A DNA stretch of 5,100 bases, taken from positions 1 to 5,100 of the forward strand of contig JABFSD010000201.1 in assembly GCA_013140935.1 (NCBI GenBank), written 5' to 3'. The notes under the pieces are model-generated. The model was given only the letters and a program-made list of their open reading frames with translations, was not told the DNA's origin and did not search any database. Shown in pieces: positions 1 to 5,100 of this stretch; the first letter of the stretch is position 1, and the number at the start of each line of letters is the position of its first letter. Source of the stretch: Acidobacteriota bacterium (lineage in GTDB: Bacteria > Acidobacteriota > Blastocatellia > RBC074). The position numbers and the translations under genes are program-made.

Positions 1-2
1 GG

Positions 3-1706
3 CTAATTGCGCTTCGTTGCTAGTTGGTATTCAACGACCACTTCAAACGTACGCGACCACGGCAAGTAGATATTCAGATCCTTCAGCCCTTCAACCGTGA
101 AGCTATGCGCGCGGCGGCCTTGATAGCTGAACGTATAGGTCTTGCCTTGAAAGTGTTCGGCAAAAAACTTTTCCGTTTCGGCTTTGAGGCGCTCGCTGAC
201 TTCTTTATTCGTGGCTTCATAAAGTTCCGGCGTGAGTTCATACGTCACCGTGCCATCGCCTGCCGCTTGGCGTAAGTTGGCATTGGCGACCGGGCGCACT
301 ACGTCGTGATAGAGGTAATCGCCGACGTAACGATGCAGCAAAAATTCGAGGTGCGCTGTTTCAGCCCGTGCGCCGCGTTCGGCGAGATCGTTGAGCCCCT
401 TGCGAAAGAAGCCGCGAAAGAACGTGCGCAAGTTCGCCGCCGGAATCGCCGTGCCTAACGTATTCCCTGCCGTATTCCACGCCGCATAACCCACGAACGC
501 ATCAATCAGCTTTTCGCGTTTGAGGGCTTCGATCAATCGTTCGTCCGCACCGCTGTGATGCGGCGCGGGAAAGAGCAAATCAGCCAGCGCGACGGGGCGT
601 TGCGCTTTCAGTTCAGCGAGCAGCTTGCCTACGAACTGATTGAACTCGCCGCGCTCGGTGGCAGGCGCGTTGACGTACAAGCGATAGTCGAAAGGTTCGT
701 TGTCTTTCACCACCACGCCGCCCGCCGCGCGAATCTGGCTCTCGACGGTGAATTGCAGCGGATGATCTTCGTAAGGTGCGATAGCGGTCTTGCTCTTTTC
801 AGATGAGTAAACCACCGCGATGCGTACCTTGCTTTGAAACTTGTCGAGAATCGCGCGACTCACTAATGACAGGGAACCTTCGTCAGCGCCGTTATAAATC
901 GGTACGCGCGTTTCGAGTTTTAATTCTTTGAGGCGTTCGCGCAGCCGCGCCTGAGCTTGCCGATGCAAGCCGAATTCGCGCGCGTCGTCTTGCAACAAAA
1001 CCATTTCGTTAATGATGTTTTGTTTGACGAGTTCGAGCGCAGCGAGATTGACGTTGAGATTGCGTTGGCGCGCCGCCAAATCATCGGCGATGGCTGACGG
1101 AGGCAACTCGTTTTCGAGCCGCGCGAGCTCTTCGGCGAATTTTTGATCGTTGGTCTTGGCTACGCGGTCTTTGAGTTCGGCCCAACGCGCGAGTTTGTCA
1201 TGTGTGCCGCGCGTCTTGGCTGTCGCCGTGGGAGCGACACGCTTGATCGTGCTGAAAACATAAACGGGCTTGCGCGGATGCTGCTTTTTGAACCAGCGGA
1301 AAAATTCGAGTTGCCTGAGCGCGCCGGCTTCGCTCACCGAGTGCGTGCGCGAAGCCACCAAGCCCCCATAACAAAGCATATCGAGCGAGACGATCAGTGC
1401 GTCTACTTTGCGGTAATCCTGTGCGCGCAACCAGTCGTCGAGTTTGGCTACGTTGCCGGGTTGGGTGAAACGACCGAGCAATGCGCGCGGCGGCATTTTG
1501 ACTTCGTGGTCGGCGATGCGTCCGATCATTTGGGCGAACTGGCCCACGGCGGGACGGTCGTCAATCGGCAGCAATACCAGATAACCCGCCGCGCCGATGA
1601 CAAGCTTGGCGGTTGATTTTGGATTGAGTTTCGGACGTGGCGTTTGCGCTACGCTCAGACTGCCCAAACACAAGGCCAATAAAAGTTGCGGAACGAGGTT
1701 TTTCAT
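3..1706 (-). CDS. Secreted DUF4127 family protein
   Basis: A 567-residue protein of the DUF4127 family (recognised from conserved motifs; molecular function not established as far as I know). Visible motifs are LLPIDDRPA near residues 45-53, [14 protein letters not shown] at 107-120, [10 protein letters not shown] at 151-160, DDAREFGLH at 240-248, [14 protein letters not shown] at 271-284, YEDHPLQ at 312-318 and [15 protein letters not shown] at 407-421. These acidic and Gly/Asn-rich blocks are the usual landmarks of the family and span the whole chain, so the protein looks full length. Residues 1-21 form a probable Sec signal ([13 protein letters not shown], cut before QT), which implies a periplasmic or exported protein. 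Residues about 170-265 are charged and probably helical. The ATG start lies in an ATGA overlap with the stop of the small upstream ORF, and no Shine-Dalgarno is visible in the preceding GCTCCCGCAAAA, so translation is probably coupled. The stop is TAG at 3-5; nothing downstream is visible. Confidence 0.88.
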   Translation of the reverse strand: MKNLVPQLLLALCLGSLSVAQTPRPKLNPKSTAKLVIGAAGYLVLLPIDDRPAVGQFAQMIGRIADHEVKMPPRALLGRFTQPGNVAKLDDWLRAQDYRKVDALIVSLDMLCYGGLVASRTHSVSEAGALRQLEFFRWFKKQHPRKPVYVFSTIKRVAPTATAKTRGTHDKLARWAELKDRVAKTNDQKFAEELARLENELPPSAIADDLAARQRNLNVNLAALELVKQNIINEMVLLQDDAREFGLHRQAQARLRERLKELKLETRVPIYNGADEGSLSLVSRAILDKFQSKVRIAVVYSSEKSKTAIAPYEDHPLQFTVESQIRAAGGVVVKDNEPFDYRLYVNAPATERGEFNQFVGKLLAELKAQRPVALADLLFPAPHHSGADERLIEALKREKLIDAFVGYAAWNTAGNTLGTAIPAANLRTFFRGFFRKGLNDLAERGARAETAHLEFLLHRYVGDYLYHDVVRPVANANLRQAAGDGTVTYELTPELYEATNKEVSERLKAETEKFFAEHFQGKTYTFSYQGRRAHSFTVEGLKDLNIYLPWSRTFEVVVEYQLATKRN

Positions 1707-1903
1707 TTTTGCGGGAGCGCTGCATGTTCTTTGACGAAATGTCCGGTGCCGATGGTCGTCGCGGTGACGTTAGCATTCGGCACGACCGCGCTAGTCAGGT
1801 CGCTCACGGTTCCGGTCACCCTGGCCGTAATCGTTTGCGCAAAAGTGTCCAAGGTGAGGCACCCAAGAATGGCCCCACCCAAAAGTAATTTTCGTAATTT
1901 CAT
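1703..1903 (-). CDS. Small secreted ORF resembling the truncated N-terminus of an Oar-like TonB-dependent receptor
   Basis: A 66-residue ORF. Residues 1-22 are a signal peptide ([10 protein letters not shown], then [12 protein letters not shown], probable cut before QT). Residues 23-54 contain [20 protein letters not shown] and end in TIGTG. This matches the start of the carboxypeptidase-regulatory-like beta-sandwich found just after the signal peptide of Oar-like TonB-dependent receptors in acidobacteria, which are usually around a thousand residues long. After the GTG at 52-54 the similarity ends and a short unrelated tail, [12 protein letters not shown], leads to the stop. The plug and barrel are absent in any frame, because the DUF4127 gene begins there. 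An in-frame ATG at 2026 would give 107 residues, but the 1903 start is preferred: it has a GGAGAA motif just upstream and begins directly with the signal peptide. It could be a decayed receptor fused by deletion, a leader ORF for DUF4127, or a genuine small secreted protein. The open frame is certain; its role is not. Confidence 0.6.
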   Translation of the reverse strand: MKLRKLLLGGAILGCLTLDTFAQTITARVTGTVSDLTSAVVPNANVTATTIGTGHFVKEHAALPQK

Positions 1904-1906
1904 AAC

Positions 1907-1912
1907 TTCTCC
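1907..1912 (-). promoter_or_regulatory. Ribosome binding site GGAGAA for the small secreted ORF
   Basis: On the minus strand GGAGAA lies three bases (five counting from GGAG) before the ATG at 1903. It decides the start of the 66-residue ORF over the upstream in-frame ATG at 2026, and is the only good ribosome entry site visible for the two-gene unit. Confidence 0.6.
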
Positions 1913-1990
1913 GAGTGATCGAATGTGATGTCGCTGTGATGACAGGTGACACTTGCTTGTGTTGAACGGAAAGCATCGGCGGATGAACTG

Positions 1991-2020
1991 CTTATACTGA
2001 AGCCGTGCGCGCAGGGTCAA
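1991..2020 (-). promoter_or_regulatory. Sigma-70-type promoter for the small ORF and DUF4127
   Basis: Reading the minus strand, TTGACC (2020-2015) and TATAAG (1996-1991) are separated by 18 bases. Each hexamer differs from the consensus at one position. Transcription would start near 1984, giving a leader of about 80 bases before the ATG at 1903. It is the best promoter match I see in the window, and its position and direction suit the minus-strand pair. The start site is inferred from sequence only. Confidence 0.6.
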
Positions 2021-2162
2021 GCTCAACGCTTGCGCCGCACACGCCGTTTGACGGCCAATTCTTCATAACCAGATGTGACCAATTGCACCATAACAACGTG
2101 CCACAAGCATCCTGGAGAAAACTTAGCGGAAACGGTGGTGCGACCTCTCTGGTTTGCGCCGC

Positions 2163-2168
2163 TATAAT
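2163..2168 (+). promoter_or_regulatory. Perfect -10 box (TATAAT) upstream of the dehydratase gene
   Basis: TATAAT matches the sigma-70 -10 consensus exactly. The hexamer 17 bases upstream, GCGACC at 2140-2145, is a poor -35 (three of six), and no TG extension precedes the -10, so the promoter may be weak or activator-dependent. A start near 2175 would leave an untranslated leader of about 75 bases before the ATG at 2250. It also argues against the upstream in-frame ATG at 2154, which would lie before the transcription start. Confidence 0.5.
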
Positions 2169-2238
2169 GTCAAACGTCTTGCACTCTTCAGCATCGCTTT
2201 TGCAGCGATGCCATCGAAATCAACACCACGCAACTTTT

Positions 2239-2243
2239 GGGAG
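2239..2243 (+). promoter_or_regulatory. Ribosome binding site GGGAG for the dehydratase gene
   Basis: GGGAG sits six bases before the ATG at 2250. It selects this start, which opens directly on the twin-arginine signal, over the ATG at 2154, which would add 32 residues of unrelated sequence in front of the signal. Confidence 0.65.
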
Positions 2244-2249
2244 ATCACC

Positions 2250-3485
2250 ATGAACCGTCGTCACTTTTTGCAGAACGCCTCGAAAAGCATTTTAACCAGC
2301 ATGTTGGGCGGAGCCTTATTCGACGCGCTCGCCGCGCCGTTGCCCAAAATGAAAATCACGCGCGTGCGGTTTTATGAATCGCCGCTGTCGCGTCCGATGG
2401 CGAATCAAAGCATGCACGTCGTCACCGTTGAAACCGATAACGGACTCATCGGCATCGGCGAAGGCGGCTATCTCGACGGCATACGCGAAGCCGCCGAGAT
2501 GCTCATCGGCGAAGACCCCGCGCGCAGCGAAGCCTGTTGGCAGTTGATGTTTCGCGGACGCTTTTATCCGGCGGGACGCGAGAAGCTGCACGCGCTGGGC
2601 GCGCTCGATATGGCGCTGTGGGACATCAAGGGCAAAGCCCTCGGCGTACCCATCTGGCAACTGTTGGGCGGCAAGTCGCGCGATTACATCGAGTGTTATT
2701 CGACGGGCGCGATTCGCGTGCCGGGCGGCGTAAAAGAAAACGCGAAGGCGACGATTGACGCGGGCTTTCGCGCCTTTCGCACTTCGGTGACTGATCCGGG
2801 CAATGACGCGCCGTTCGTCTCGCAACGGCAGGTGCGCAAGACGTTTGAGCATTGCCAAGCCATCCGCGAATCCATCGGCCCTGACGCCGATTGGGCGATT
2901 GATTACCACACGCGGTTGGACTTTCCCGACGCGGTTCGTTTGAGTACTTTGCTTGAACCGCTCGAACCTTATTTTTGCGAAGACCTCGTGCGATCAGAGA
3001 ACAACGCCGTCTATCGTGAGTTGCGCAAGCAGGTCAAAGTTCCGATTGCCGTCGGCGAACAGCACGCGACGCGCTGGGAAATCAACGAACTCATCGAACA
3101 GCATTTGATTGATTACAACCGCATCACGATTCCGAACTGCGGCGGCATTACCGAATACGCCAAGCTGGCGGCGATGAGCGAAACGCATTACGTCGGCCTC
3201 ACGCCGCATTTCACCGGCCCGATCAGCGAAGCCGCCGTCTCGCACGTCTGCGCCGCGTTTCCCGGCCCCGTGATGATGGAAATGGCGGGACTCTATCAAC
3301 CCGACAAGATCGCTTATCTGCCGAAAGTGTTTGATTTCAGAGAAGGCAAAATCTGGCTCAACGAACGCCCCGGCCTCGGTGTCGAATTCGATGCGACCAA
3401 GCTGCCGCTCAAGGCCGAATTCACGACCGGCAGCAAGCCGATCAAAATCTTTCGACGACCTGACGGTTCGTTGACGAATTGGTAA
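2250..3485 (+). CDS. Tat-exported mandelate racemase/muconate lactonizing enzyme family protein, acid-sugar dehydratase type
   Basis: A 411-residue enolase-superfamily enzyme. Residues 1-29 form a twin-arginine signal: NRRHFLQ at 2-8, a hydrophobic stretch, then DALAA. The N-terminal capping domain runs from about 34 to 145 and includes ALGALDMALWDIKGKALGVP (115-134) and QLLGG; the barrel domain follows. The probable Mg2+ ligands are D218, E244 and E270, with H220 and H320 as candidate general acid/base residues and E344 after the seventh strand. The spacing 218/220/244/270/320 equals that recalled for E. coli D-galactonate dehydratase (183/185/209/235/285) and for mannonate dehydratase. The second strand ends in FRAFRTS with no KxK pair, which argues against mandelate racemase or muconate cycloisomerase activity. 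The likely reaction is dehydration of an aldonic or uronic acid to a 2-keto-3-deoxy acid; the substrate cannot be told. The C-terminus RRPDGSLTNW is typical of related proteins. It appears monocistronic, with its own promoter and a hairpin after the stop. Confidence 0.88.
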   Translation: MNRRHFLQNASKSILTSMLGGALFDALAAPLPKMKITRVRFYESPLSRPMANQSMHVVTVETDNGLIGIGEGGYLDGIREAAEMLIGEDPARSEACWQLMFRGRFYPAGREKLHALGALDMALWDIKGKALGVPIWQLLGGKSRDYIECYSTGAIRVPGGVKENAKATIDAGFRAFRTSVTDPGNDAPFVSQRQVRKTFEHCQAIRESIGPDADWAIDYHTRLDFPDAVRLSTLLEPLEPYFCEDLVRSENNAVYRELRKQVKVPIAVGEQHATRWEINELIEQHLIDYNRITIPNCGGITEYAKLAAMSETHYVGLTPHFTGPISEAAVSHVCAAFPGPVMMEMAGLYQPDKIAYLPKVFDFREGKIWLNERPGLGVEFDATKLPLKAEFTTGSKPIKIFRRPDGSLTNW

Positions 3486-3494
3486 TCAGGCTAA

Positions 3495-3552
3495 TAGGAC
3501 TTACGCAAAAGTGGCGTGGCCTGCCATTCCGCGCCACTTTGCGTAAATCCTA
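3495..3552. repeat. TA-bounded near-perfect inverted repeat (possible miniature element and/or terminator hairpin)
   Basis: The left arm 3495-3516 starts TAGGACTTACGC and ends AAAGTGGCG. The right arm 3532-3552, read in reverse complement, is the same apart from one C-to-T change and one missing A. The loop is 15 bases. The whole is bounded by TA on both sides, as expected if TA is the duplicated target of an IS630/mariner-type miniature element. It begins nine bases after the dehydratase stop, so its RNA would fold into a long stem there. No U-tract follows, so it is not a classic intrinsic terminator, though such a stem could still stop transcription or protect the 3' end. GGACTTACGCA-like ends recur, as I remember, in short repeats of other bacteria such as cyanobacteria; that link is unverified. 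Confidence 0.6.
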
Positions 3553-3630
3553 CGTTAATGAGGCAGTGGCCCCGTGTAACGACAGCGTTTTTCATGTCAC
3601 TTTTACCGCAAAAAATATTCACGGTATGAG

Positions 3631-3660
3631 GGTAAGAGTAGGAAAATTTTTCCTATTACC
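3631..3660. repeat. AT-rich palindrome
   Basis: TAGGAAAA (3639-3646) and TTTTCCTA (3648-3655) are exact inverted copies around a single T. Outside them GGTAA (3631-3635) and TTACC (3656-3660) are also complementary, with three unpaired bases (GAG) on the left. This gives 13 paired bases in two blocks. A further TACCG/CGGTA pair lies just upstream (3604-3608 and 3622-3626). It could be an operator, a bidirectional hairpin or another repeat remnant; the sequence does not decide. Confidence 0.45.
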
Positions 3661-3820
3661 ATTTGCAATTGCCTGTGTTAGGCTCCGCCCCGTCGTTTTG
3701 GCAATCACCCTATGAACAGATTCCGTTTCTCACACTCTCCCGCGTGAATCTATTTCATCTGCCATACGGTTCGAGCTACTTAAATCCAGAACTGAACTAA
3801 TTGACGCCCTGATTCGTGCG

Positions 3821-3851
3821 CACGGCTTTCGCTGGCCAAGTCCAGCCCGTG
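3821..3851 (+). other. Possible RNA hairpin in the spacer
   Basis: CACGG (3821-3825) can pair with CCGTG (3847-3851), and GCTGG (3831-3835) with CCAGC (3842-3846), around a six-base loop with a five-base bulge (CTTTC) on the left. It lies directly before the duplicated TCCGACTCG. Ten pairs of this kind can arise by chance in GC-rich DNA. Confidence 0.25.
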
Positions 3852-3894
3852 GTGCATCCGACTCGACTCCGACTCGCCCCGTCTCGAACTTGCG

Positions 3895-3923
3895 CCGCTG
3901 ATGCGTCTTCATACGCCAAGCGG
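3895..3923 (+). other. Possible two-part RNA hairpin in the spacer
   Basis: CCGCT (3895-3899) pairs with AGCGG (3919-3923), and GCGT (3903-3906) pairs with ACGC (3913-3916) around the loop CTTCAT, with a small internal loop between (GAT against CA). It is one of three compact stems between 3820 and 4080, upstream of the DUF1800 gene. Biological role unknown. Confidence 0.25.
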
Positions 3924-4058
3924 TCACTGCATTCCTTTCACTGAATCAGTTCTTTCATCGAACTTCCAAATCCATTCACAGAAACCGCCGCGCAAATCCT
4001 CACGGTCGGGCTGGGCGAAGCTTTACCCAAAGACTGATCCCCAAGGCTGGCGCGTGGC

Positions 4059-4076
4059 TGCGTGCGGTTTCACGCA
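4059..4076 (+). other. Hairpin just upstream of the DUF1800 ribosome binding site
   Basis: TGCGTG (4059-4064) and CACGCA (4071-4076) form a six-pair stem around the loop CGGTTT. The stem ends seven bases before AAGGAG, close enough to affect ribosome access if the leader is transcribed through it. No U-run follows, so it is not a terminator. Confidence 0.3.
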
Positions 4077-4083
4077 ACCTAAT

Positions 4084-4089
4084 AAGGAG
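4084..4089 (+). promoter_or_regulatory. Ribosome binding site AAGGAG for the DUF1800 gene
   Basis: A strong Shine-Dalgarno, AAGGAG, lies four bases before the ATG at 4094. It fixes the start of a gene that runs off the window end and begins with a signal peptide directly at this ATG. Confidence 0.75.
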
Positions 4090-4093
4090 CAAT

Positions 4094-5100
4094 ATGAAAC
4101 GACTCGTCTTTTATCGGCTACGCACCCTAACGGCCCAACTGTGTGTGATGCTGTGTGTGATGCTGTGTGTGGCGCTTTGCTTGGGACAAATCGCACCTGC
4201 CATGGTATTGGCACAAACTACGACACCGCCTGCTGAAGCGGATGTCGTACGCTTGCTCGAACAGGCCACTTGGGGGCCGACCGATGCAAGCGTAGCGCGC
4301 GTTCAACAAATCGGTTTTGAAGCGTGGCTGCAAGAGCAGTTCAACGCACCTCTCACTGGCTACCCTAACTTGGCCGTACCGCCCGCCAATCACTGCGAAG
4401 CTTGCCCTGAAGGCAGCCCGCCGACCTGCGAGCGCGATCTTTACACGATGTATCCGCTGCAAGTGCGTTTCTTCCAGAACGCGCTGCGCGGACAAGATCA
4501 GGTGCGCCAGCGCGTAGCTTTTGCGTTGCACAAAATCCTGGTCGTTTCGTCCAACACGATTTCGCAACCGAGCGCGATGTCGCGTTATCTGAACATTTTG
4601 TTTAACCAAGCCTTTGGCAATTACCGCGACATCTTGAAAGAGATCACGCTCAATCCGGCGATGGGCGATTATCTCGACATGGTCAACAACGCCAAGCCGA
4701 ACCTGCGCACCGGCGTAGAGCCGAATGAAAATTATGCGCGCGAAGTGCTGCAACTGTTTTCAATCGGCAAGGTGATGCTCAACGCTGACGGCAGTGTGAA
4801 AAAAGACGCGGCGGGCAATGCGATTCCGACTTATACGCAAGACCAGATCGAAGGCTTTGCGCATACGTTCACGGGCTGGACATACGCACCGCTGCCGGGC
4901 GTGGCGTCGAAGTGGAAGAACCCGCGCAATTACGTCGCGCCGATGATTCTCTATCGCAACGCGCAAGGCGTTGACGAACAGCACGCCAAAGAAGCCAAGC
5001 AACTTTTGCAATATCCCGGCGCGCGTTTCCCAACGTTGCTGTCGAATCAAGACGGCGAAATGGATTTGCAGCAGGCGCTCGACAACATCTTTTATCACCC
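4094..5100 (+). CDS. DUF1800 family secreted protein (5' part, cut by the window end)
   Basis: The frame is open from the ATG through 335 full codons to the last base, so the gene continues past the window. Residues 1-40 are a long signal peptide whose core LCVMLCVMLCVALCLG is repetitive, with a probable cut at VLA/Q. The mature part fits the DUF1800 family: VVRLLEQATWGPTDASVARV (51-70), GFEAWLQEQF (74-83), DQVRQRVAFALHKILVVS (135-152), QAFGNYRDILKEITLNPAMG (172-191), ENYAREVLQLFSIG (212-225), PTYTQDQIEGFAHTFTGWTY (245-264). Residues 101-112 hold three cysteines (CEACPEGSPPTC). The family's activity is not established to my knowledge; members are commonly next to a DUF1501 gene, which would lie beyond 5100. 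Family membership is clear, function is not. The reverse-strand open frame over 4127-4753 is a shadow. Confidence 0.9.
   Translation, partial: MKRLVFYRLRTLTAQLCVMLCVMLCVALCLGQIAPAMVLAQTTTPPAEADVVRLLEQATWGPTDASVARVQQIGFEAWLQEQFNAPLTGYPNLAVPPANHCEACPEGSPPTCERDLYTMYPLQVRFFQNALRGQDQVRQRVAFALHKILVVSSNTISQPSAMSRYLNILFNQAFGNYRDILKEITLNPAMGDYLDMVNNAKPNLRTGVEPNENYAREVLQLFSIGKVMLNADGSVKKDAAGNAIPTYTQDQIEGFAHTFTGWTYAPLPGVASKWKNPRNYVAPMILYRNAQGVDEQHAKEAKQLLQYPGARFPTLLSNQDGEMDLQQALDNIFYH
4139..4171 (+). repeat. 12-base tandem repeat inside the DUF1800 signal peptide
   Basis: The unit CTGTGTGTGATG occurs at 4139-4150 and 4151-4162, and its first nine bases again at 4163-4171 (then GCG). It encodes Leu-Cys-Val-Met, so the hydrophobic core of the signal is built from 2.75 copies. 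Loss or gain of a unit would change the core by four residues and keep the reading frame. Confidence 0.85.

Larger units (their letters stand above)
1904..2249. other. Divergent intergenic region between the minus-strand DUF4127 unit and the plus-strand dehydratase gene
   Basis: This 346-base spacer holds one promoter for each direction: minus at 1991-2020, plus with its -10 box at 2163-2168. The -10 boxes are about 170 bases apart, so the promoters do not overlap. A TTGACG at 2048-2053 has no -10 partner at a suitable distance. I see no convincing inverted-repeat operator and no coding segment; short open frames across it lack family resemblance. Confidence 0.55.
3486..4093. other. Gene-poor spacer between the dehydratase and DUF1800 genes
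   Basis: In 608 bases I find no convincing gene. It begins with the TA-bounded inverted repeat (3495-3552). An AT-rich part from about 3580 to 3670 with a palindrome follows, then a more GC-rich part with small hairpins (3821-3851, 3895-3923, 4059-4076) and an 11-base-period duplication of TCCGACTCG at 3857-3865 and 3868-3876. It ends in the AAGGAG site of the DUF1800 gene. No promoter is convincing: TTACCA (3656-3661) with TAGGCT (3679-3684) at 17 bases is weak, and TTGACG at 3801-3806 has no -10. It may hold a structured leader or a small RNA, but I match it to no known riboswitch. Confidence 0.5.

Noticed and set aside
1143..1616. 157-codon plus-strand open frame
   Set aside because: It is antisense to well-conserved motifs of DUF4127 ([17 protein letters not shown]), has no visible ribosome binding site, and its translation resembles no family.
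1904..2026. N-terminal extension of the small ORF to an ATG at 2026
   Set aside because: It would extend upstream of the predicted promoter and put 41 unrelated residues in front of a good signal peptide; GGAGAA favours the start at 1903.
2154..2249. In-frame upstream start for the dehydratase gene, adding 32 residues
   Set aside because: The ATG at 2154 lies before the likely transcription start set by TATAAT at 2163-2168, and the ATG at 2250 has a GGGAG site and opens directly on the Tat motif.
2316..2909. 197-codon minus-strand open frame
   Set aside because: It lies wholly antisense to the dehydratase gene; the Arg/Ala/His-rich translation is typical of a reverse-strand shadow in GC-rich coding DNA.
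3656..3684. Promoter TTACCA-17-TAGGCT
   Set aside because: The -10 matches only three of six positions and it is about 400 bases from the next gene; too weak to annotate.
3479..3715. 78-codon plus-strand open frame overlapping the dehydratase stop
   Set aside because: It runs through the inverted repeat and palindrome, shows no family resemblance and has no ribosome binding site.
3716..3901. Plus-strand open frame containing FELLKSRTELIDALIRAHGF
   Set aside because: The middle looks superficially protein-like, but there is no ATG or GTG start in frame, no ribosome site and no recognisable family, so I do not call a gene or remnant.
3486..4093. CRISPR array or known riboswitch in the spacer
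   Set aside because: There are no regularly spaced direct repeats; the only short duplication has an 11-base period. I compared the hairpin region mentally with the c-di-GMP-type motif and found no convincing match.
4127..4753. 208-codon minus-strand open frame
   Set aside because: The plus strand here encodes the DUF1800 protein with family motifs throughout; the reverse frame ends in a repetitive HTQHHTQHHTQ produced by the 12-base repeat.

Overview
The window looks like a chromosomal stretch from a moderately GC-rich Gram-negative bacterium, most likely an acidobacterium; Planctomycetota or Verrucomicrobiota are weaker alternatives. The basis is the gene content: a secreted DUF4127 protein, the N-terminus of an Oar-like (carboxypeptidase-regulatory-domain) TonB-receptor type protein, a Tat-tagged enolase-superfamily enzyme and a secreted DUF1800 protein. 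This combination is familiar from acidobacterial genomes. The taxonomic call is inference; there is no rRNA or other marker gene here.

Layout. Positions 3-1903 on the minus strand form a two-gene unit. A 66-residue secreted ORF (1703-1903) resembles the first part of an Oar-like receptor and stops inside the start codon of a 567-residue DUF4127 protein (3-1706), through a 4-base ATGA overlap. A near-consensus sigma-70-type promoter (1991-2020) points into this unit. A 346-base divergent spacer (1904-2249) separates it from a plus-strand gene (2250-3485). That gene encodes a 411-residue mandelate racemase/muconate lactonizing enzyme family protein with a twin-arginine signal and the full residue set of the galactonate/mannonate dehydratase type. 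It has its own perfect TATAAT box and a good Shine-Dalgarno.

Nine bases after that stop begins a long, nearly perfect inverted repeat bounded by TA (3495-3552), which could be a miniature mobile element, a terminator hairpin, or both. It opens a gene-poor spacer of 608 bases (3486-4093) with an AT-rich palindrome (about 3631-3660) and several GC-rich hairpins. The spacer ends at an AAGGAG ribosome binding site and the start of a DUF1800 gene (4094 to beyond the window end), which is open through all 335 codons available. Its signal peptide core is encoded by a 12-base tandem repeat.

All four predicted proteins carry export signals, so the window is rich in envelope or periplasmic functions. 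No shared pathway can be shown. The acid-sugar dehydratase-like enzyme is the only one with a chemically interpretable role; DUF4127 and DUF1800 are conserved families without an established activity that I know of. The least ordinary observations are the receptor-like mini-ORF coupled to DUF4127, the TA-bounded inverted repeat, and the repeat-encoded signal peptide.
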